Shown: positions 58,604 through 64,000 of the stretch, in pieces | Position numbering within the stretch: the stretch's first letter is position 1 | Layout of the letters: each line of letters starts with the position of its first letter | Assembly: GCA_947095535.1 (NCBI GenBank) | Contig: OX352772.1 | Coordinates: 110,467,919 to 110,531,918, forward strand | Length of the DNA: 64,000 nucleotides | Origin: Poecilobothrus nobilitatus | Lineage: Eukaryota; Arthropoda; Insecta; Diptera; Dolichopodidae | Reading direction: 5' to 3' | Made by a program: the position numbers and the translations under genes | The notes under the pieces: generated by a model | What the model was told of the DNA's origin: nothing | Database searches by the model: none | Seen by the model: the letters and a program-made list of their open reading frames with translations, nothing else

Positions 58604-59540
58604 TACTTCGGTTTTTTATTATTTTAAAATTTCTAAATTATTGCTTACGTTAAAATTTTAAAGTTGTTTTTGATGTTGATCAGCTTCGGGATAAACAGGA
58701 ACTTAAACAGCAACGAGATGAACAGGAACTAAGCAGCAATGTACAGGATAACAGGAATACAGGAACTGGATTTAATATTCGCAATCACCATATAGTTAGA
58801 TTTTTATAATTTTTTTTTGTTTTTTTTTTCAAAAAAAAAAAAATATTTATAATTTTATATATTTATTTGAAGTTTATATAATATAATAACCTTTATGTAA
58901 TAAAATATTTTTTATTTTTGAATTTCATATATTTTTTTTTTTTTCTTTTTTTTAATAATTAATTTAATTTATGTTATAATATTGTTTTATTCTTCCCATG
59001 TACACGGAGGGTAAAATGGGGTTGTGTTCTCGTCGTCAATATCGACAAGCATTGCAAATAATTTTTTTTATTTTTATTAGTTTATAATTTTTAAATATAT
59101 ATAGATTCCCCTTTTTTTTTTTTTTGATTTAATTTCACTTATTTTTTCTTTTTATTTATTTATTTTTTTTTTTATTTAAAAAAAAATTTTCAAATTTATC
59201 TTTTGTTTTTTTTTTTTGTATACAGTAGAATTAAAAGAAATATACAGTGTGTTAATTTTATTTTAAACTTTTATCACTTCATTTGATAAAATTTTCTTTT
59301 TTTTTTATTTTTCCAAAAAAATTTTAACACTTCATTTGTTAATAAATTTTATATATTTTTTTTTCTTTTTATTTTTCTTTTCTTTTATTTTTAAAGTCTT
59401 TCACCAAAAAATAAAAAGCTTTTCATGAAAATGTTTATAAGTTAATGCACTATAAATGTGTCAAGACACAAAGCGTTTTCTTTTATTTATTTCTTCTTTA
59501 AATTACAAAAGAAAGCACTTAGCGCATCCTACCGACCGCA
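58604..59540 (-). other. 5' untranslated leader of the LTR element
   Basis: About 0.94 kb between the primer site and gag, dominated by T and A runs (58,800-59,400). No ORF. The left 350 bases are duplicated at 56,573-56,921. Unique sequence around 59,000-59,050 ('cccatgtacacggagggtaa') has no recognisable role. Confidence 0.7.
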
Positions 59541-59543
59541 CCA
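59526..59543 (-). promoter_or_regulatory. Primer-binding site, tRNA-Ser-like
   Basis: On the - strand it reads TGGTGCGGTCGGTAGGAT directly after the 5' LTR. Insect tRNA-Ser 3' ends would give TGGCGCAGTCGGTAGGAT (from memory), which matches at 16 of 18 positions. 17.6- and 297-like elements also use tRNA-Ser. Confidence 0.8.
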
Positions 59544-60365
59544 ATTTTAAATTCGATTCTCGCAAACATTAAAAAAAACACAATATTTTGTTTTAACACC
59601 TTTTAATTTTTCTTTTTTTTCCTTATACAAAAAAAATACTTTATATTCTACAATTTAATCAACAACTAATTTCACAATTTAAATATACTTTAATTTAATT
59701 TATTTAATTATACTTTTTATTTCTTAATTTAATTAATTTTAAATATTTAATACGGAGCTTCGGTGAGTTTGAAATCCAGAACAGAACTTAATTTTATTCG
59801 TTTATTTCCTGATATTTATATTATAATTTTTGCTTATTGAAACAATATTTTGTGGGAACAATAAAAGTAGGATTAGTAGGAATTTTGTCTGTGTGAAAAA
59901 TAATTGTTTTTATAATAATGTTCCAGATGCTGAATTTGCAGGAACTTGTATATAGATTTATTGAAAGTAAATCTATGGGATAATTTAGTTTTTATGTCAT
60001 ATAAAATTAATTGGAAAGATATTATTTTGTGTGAACATTAAAAGTTCGATTAGTAGGAATTTTGCATATGGGAAAATAATTATGTTTTTATGATAATATT
60101 GCAAATGCTGAATTTGCAGGAATGTGTAGATTTACTGAAGGTAAATCTATGGGATAAAAATTATTTACTTTTTTTAAGAATATAGGTGTCGTATTAACAT
60201 AATGAGAATTTTGTCTATGGGAAAGTAATAATATGTATTTCTATAATGTGCAAATGCTGAATTGACAAGAATGTTTTAGATTTATTGAAAATAAATCTAT
60301 GGGAAAATAATTATATTTAAAATAAAGCTTTCTTATTGTTAGTGGTGTCATTACCGTTTATAACA
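59544..60365 (-). repeat. 5' LTR
   Basis: About 822 bases, begins TGTTATAAACGGTAATGA at 60,365 and ends AAAAT at 59,544, next to the primer site. It differs from the 3' LTR at scattered single bases (for example ggtgtc/ggtatc near the start and a 1-base T-run difference). Confidence 0.93.
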
Positions 60366-60880
60366 GATATACTCGTTTGCTCTGGGGCTCGTTCGGAACC
60401 TTCCAAGATCCGAACCCTAGAACCAAATCCTCTCAAATTTCAGGGACTTAAATAAAACATGAAATAACACCACTCTGCCAAATTTAAAGGTTATCTCTTA
60501 GTTGGTTTTGGAGATAATCTCATGTGCTCTGGTGCTGGTTCGGAAGCTTCCAAAATCCAAACCCATGGACCAAATCCTCTCAAATTTTAGAGACCTAAAT
60601 AAAATAGGAAAGAACACCACTCTGTCAAATTTGAAGGTTATATCTTTATTGGTTTTGGAGATAATCTCATCTGCTCTTCTGCTCGTTCGGAAGCTTCCAC
60701 AATCCAAACCCATGGACCAAATCCTCTTAAATTTCAGAGACATAAATCGAACGAGAAGGAATATCATTTTACAATTTAAAGGTTCTATCTTTGTTGGTTT
60801 TGGAGATAATCTCGTTTGCTCCGAAATCATTCGGAAGCTTCCAGAATCCGAACTCATGGACCGATTTTGTCCAGATTCGA
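60366..60880 (+). repeat. 147-bp minisatellite array, right part
   Basis: Continues the array of 50,123-50,809 in register after the LTR element. GGAAGCTTCC-type centres are at 60,395 (one variant base), 60,542, 60,689 and 60,833: spacings 147, 147 and 144. The open frames here on either strand (60,498-60,900) are again a by-product of the period. Confidence 0.92.
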
Positions 60881-61130
60881 ATTTAGCCTCCCTTTCGTAA
60901 TTAGTAACCTACTATATAAATTTCATCAAGATAGCTTTATTAGTTTTTAAGTTATCGTGCGTACGGACTGACGGACGGACATAGTTAAATCGAGTCAGGA
61001 GGTGATCCTGATTCAGAATATATATACATGTCCATATCTAACTCGCTTCCTTTTGGTGGTTACAAACCCCATATCAAAGTTAATATACCCTATACTTTAT
61101 GTGTAGGGTAGAATAACTGTGTAATCAAAA
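60881..61130 (+). repeat. Dispersed-repeat tail next to the minisatellite
   Basis: Non-coding sequence with 'gacggacggacatag', an AT microsatellite (61,017-61,028), and an end with ACCCTATAC...GTAGGGT (61,083-61,112). From memory this type of tail follows many fly repeats. It suggests that the minisatellite belongs to a larger dispersed element, perhaps Helitron/DINE-like with central tandem repeats. The family is not established. Confidence 0.55.
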
Positions 61131-63470
61131 TTGGAGAGCAAATTGTAATTGTTTGAGATTCTAGAATTCAAATAACCACATTTTTTGTAAAATATCTTTA
61201 GCACCTTAAAGAAGTATAAATGTCTTACTGGAAGAACTTCAAGTTTTTTAAAAAGATCCAAAGTGATATCTTCTGTTTTTTTTTGAAAATTTTTCGCATA
61301 ATTGACTTTTAGAGAGTTACAATCGGGCTAATCTTATTACAGTAAGCCCCTCCGCAGCAAGGTACTTCATATTGTAGCCGAGAATGGAAAATTCCATGAT
61401 AAACTGTTTTTAGTAATTTTAATGAACAGAATGCAGATTGTAAAATTTCCGCAGAGTAGTCAGGAATTATTTTTTTAATGTGGCCGTGTGTACTGACCAG
61501 TTCATATTGCTATCAAAGTGTAAATCTAAATATTTAAAATTGTTTACTGTTTCTATTTTAAAATATTTATCAATACAGCTCACGTTTTCATTAAACAAAT
61601 TAAAAAACCCAGAAGAACACTTTTCATTTCATAACACAAATCTATTACACTCCGACGCATGAAAAATCAAATTTGATTTTGGAGAGTTTTGGAACTAACC
61701 GATAATTTATGATCAAAGAACCACTTTCTGAGAATGCTTAAATCATGATTCATGTCCGCTATTAAATTAAAGGAATTATTGGAAACATAAGAACATGCAA
61801 GATCATCAGCAAAAGCTGTAATCTTACCAATAAATTGTTGCCTAAAAATAGAATTTATGTAAATTAAAAATAAAATAGGGCCAAGTACAGAACCTTGGCG
61901 TACTCCAATATTTGTATTCTTTGGTTTATCTTCAATTTTTACACTTTGAGTCCTATTTACTAAGTAGGTAACCAGCTCAACATAAAACCTCGAAAACCTA
62001 TAATTTCTAATTTGTTAAGCAGCATAGAATGGTCCACCATATCGAATGCTTTTGTAATCTCTACAAATAAAGTTGCACAACTTTTCCTATCATCAAGGCC
62101 TTATTGAATGTTAAAGCAGAAGTCTAGAAGTGCATCTTCGGTAGACAGCCCTTTTTTAAACACAAATTCACAATTGCTAAAAAAGCCTATTTTGGTAAGA
62201 TATTTTAAAATTCTACACTTCATTATTTTTTCGAAAAATTTGTAAATGGCTGGCAACAGAGAAATAGGTCTATAATTACTAAAATCCTTTACGTCACCTT
62301 TTTTATACAGTGGCATGGCATTTGCACATTTGAGCTCCTGAAGAAAAACACCATTTAGAATACAGCTATTAAATAAAAAAGTTAGGACATCAACAATATT
62401 TAGAACAACTTCTGTTAAATATTTATTTGAAATTCCATCAAAGCCACAAGACTCTGAGTTATCCATGGAGTTAATTGATTTTAAAACTTCCACAGAGGAA
62501 ATATGTTCGAAAAAGAAATTCCTATTTGGTAATTTTCCCCCTTTAAACCTTATTTATTAAAACAACAAATATGATGAACGGACTGATCACAAGGTGCAGA
62601 ACTAATACCAATTGACGCAAAATGATTATTGAAAACATTAGCTATTTCAATAGGAGCAGAAATTATAGACCCATTAACATTTAGGTTAACCGATCTCGTT
62701 TTCTCTGATTCATTACCTATTATGGAATTTACAAATTTCGATTCTTTTTTCAGATCACCATTGCAATTTGCAAATTTATTTCTATAAAAAGCTTCGCGTG
62801 CTAACAATTTCGTTTTCTAAAAGTTTCGACAATTTATTTTATCTTAAATGTAATTCTAAATTTAATGGATGCTTTAGACATTTTATTCTTAATTTTTTTT
62901 GTATTAATTTTGTTAAGGAGATAATTATTTATCCAGAGCTTTCATCTTTTTTTCTTATTTATTCTTATATTAAAAGTTTTTTTACATTCATTTACATAAT
63001 TAGTCAACTTGATTTTAAAATTCGAATATCCAATAGAAATGTTAAAATCGTTATTGACATTACCCCAATTTTCAAATCTTAACCTATTATTAAGTTTAGT
63101 GAAATCTATTAGATTTAACTTAGGTATAAATTCGCCAATAACACCACGATCACCTCTGAAATAATTAAAAAATAAGCCTGTTATAGTATGATTAGTTCCA
63201 GCATAGGATTCGTTTGAGCAACAAAAAAATTTGCACCCAGGAATATAGAAATCATCAACTTCGCTCTGAAATATCTAAACTTCGAAAACAAAAATAGTCA
63301 GGAGATTTAGAAAAAGAATCCAAATGCGCTACTAGCGAGCCGAAATTTTTTCTAAGGCTTCTAATATTTTGATGCACAATGCACAAAGAATTATTTACAG
63401 AAAAATCAAAGTTAGCGATATTATGTTGTATATCTGAATTAACAGAGTTGGCCGACATTCATAAAACCGA
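61131..63470 (-). mobile_element. Non-LTR retrotransposon E
   Basis: A - strand APE-type element; coding remnants run from an endonuclease start at about 63,458 to an RT C-terminal region at about 61,150. It is distinct in sequence from B, C, D and J. No tail or target duplication could be fixed. Confidence 0.82.
61150..63458 (-). pseudogene. Endonuclease-RT of non-LTR E, broken
   Basis: Endonuclease start with LCIVHQNIRSLRKNFGSL (63,255-63,458). Most of the middle endonuclease is not readable. The linker is FVNSIIGNESEKTRS and FNNHFASIG (62,550-62,807). RT: SCGFDGISNKYL and FSNYRPISLLPAIYKFFEK (62,101-62,493); motif A FVEITKAFDMVDHSML, where the catalytic Asp is Glu (GAG, 62,059-62,061); motif B VRQGSVLGPILF (about 61,870-61,905); and motif C FADDLA (FADD codons at 61,802-61,813). 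The C-terminal part ends near 61,150 (QKSIMRKIFKKKQK). Several stops and frameshifts. Confidence 0.82.
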
Positions 63471-63716
63471 CATTCTAACTAAATTTTATATTTAAGAAAT
63501 CATCAAAAGTTCTTAGGACGAAGACTATACCATTTTCAGAATTTTTTAACATAATATTTGAATTCTGTAACCACAAGTACTTAAAATTATTTTCCTTTTT
63601 AAAGTTTTTTGCTTCAAAAAATAACTAGTATATTTTGTAAAACTTTCATTGATAAATATATCTTTATTCGTACCATCACCAAAAATTAAAGTATCTAAAG
63701 TTTTTCCTTTTTATCT
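63471..63716. other. AT-rich stretch, no gene seen
   Basis: Between element E and the inverted minisatellite fragment. No motif recognised. Confidence 0.5.
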
Positions 63717-64000
63717 GCAAAACCAACAAAGATAGAACCTTTGAGATTATCTGCAAAACCAACAAAGATAGAACTTTTAAATTTTTTACAATGATGTTCC
63801 TTCCCGTTTGATTTATGTCTCTGAAATTTAAGAGGATTTGGTCCATGGGTTTGGATTTTGGAAGCTTCCGAACGAGCAAAATGATATTATCTCCAAAACC
63901 AATAAATATATAACCTTCCCATTTGACAGAGTGGTGTTGTTGCATGTTTTATTTAAGTTTCTGAAATGTGAGAGGATTTGGTTCATGGGTTCTTATCTTG
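63717..64000 (-). repeat. Inverted fragment of the 147-bp minisatellite
   Basis: Same unit as at 50.1-50.8 and 60.4-60.9 kb but on the - strand, with GGAAGCTTCC at 63,860-63,869. It includes a short tandem copy of 'atctgcaaaaccaacaaaga' (63,714 and 63,751; 37 bases apart). It runs off the window. Confidence 0.88.

Larger units (their letters stand above)
50810..60365 (-). mobile_element. Errantivirus-type (gypsy-like, env-bearing) LTR retrotransposon
   Basis: A 9.56-kb provirus-like element with two LTRs of about 823 bases, a tRNA-Ser-like primer site, gag, protease, RT, RNase H, integrase and an F-type env, all on the - strand. It is flanked by GATGTA (50,804-50,809) and GATATA (60,366-60,371), a 6-base target duplication with one difference. 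The minisatellite register continues across it, which confirms the boundaries. All genes are broken, and there is an internal 2,031-bp tandem duplication. The LTRs differ at few positions, so the insertion is fairly recent. Confidence 0.93.

Noticed and set aside
60498..60900. Overlapping open frames on both strands at 60.5-60.9 kb
   Set aside because: Same minisatellite effect as at 50.2 kb.

Overview
The window is eukaryotic, very AT-rich, and consists almost entirely of transposable elements nested in one another. I find no convincing host gene, rRNA gene or CRISPR array. The mix of families (APE-type non-LTR retrotransposons, Penelope-like, piggyBac-like, mariner-like, P-like, and an env-bearing gypsy/errantivirus), the TATGTATGTA microsatellites and a dispersed repeat with an ATACCC...GGGTAT terminal hairpin all suggest a fly (Diptera, probably Brachycera). 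This is inference; the species cannot be read from the sequence. Nearly every coding region is broken by stops, frameshifts or deletions.

Region 1 (1-36,685, all + strand) is a head-to-tail array of Penelope-like elements (PLE) carrying nested insertions. One array unit reads: 3' part of non-LTR element C, PLE 3' part, anonymous insert X containing a mariner-like element, PLE GIY-YIG tail, non-LTR element B containing a piggyBac-like element, then the PLE 5' half with its RT. Unit 1 starts at base 1 and unit 2 at base 19,514 (shift about 19,513), with roughly 1% or less difference by eye. Unit 1 also carries a 4.64-kb tandem duplication (7,447-12,094 repeated at 12,094-16,73x). Unit 2 lacks that duplication and has a 1.07-kb deletion in B. 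The PLE after unit 2 (30,097-32,872 and 36,444-36,685) lacks C and X and so preserves their empty sites; it was hit instead by a 3.57-kb Jockey/CR1-like element, J. Insertion order can be read directly: PLE, then B, then piggyBac in B; C, X and mariner in the PLE tail; then duplication; then J.

Region 2 (36,686-40,596) is a decayed gypsy-like remnant on the - strand, interrupted by a third mariner-like copy and by a 0.46-kb dispersed repeat. Region 3 (40,604-45,858, - strand) is a P-like DNA transposon with perfect 48-bp terminal inverted repeats, a 7-bp target duplication and a broken THAP/P-type transposase. Region 4 (46.6-47.4 kb) holds two tRNA-like sequences in a 380-bp direct repeat. 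Region 5 (47.8-50.12 kb) is non-LTR element D on the - strand.

Region 6 (50.12-60.9 kb) is a 147-bp minisatellite split by a 9.56-kb errantivirus-type LTR element on the - strand (LTRs 50,810-51,632 and 59,544-60,365; tRNA-Ser-like primer site; gag, protease, RT, RNase H, integrase and env remnants; an internal 2,031-bp tandem duplication). Region 7 (60.9-64.0 kb) holds a dispersed-repeat tail, non-LTR element E on the - strand, and an inverted minisatellite fragment.

Nothing here works as a gene circuit. The value of the window is its readable insertion history, plus several unusual transposon traits: a piggyBac-like element at CTAG, a DD41D mariner-like element, the P-like termini, and a minisatellite whose unit lengths stay in multiples of three.
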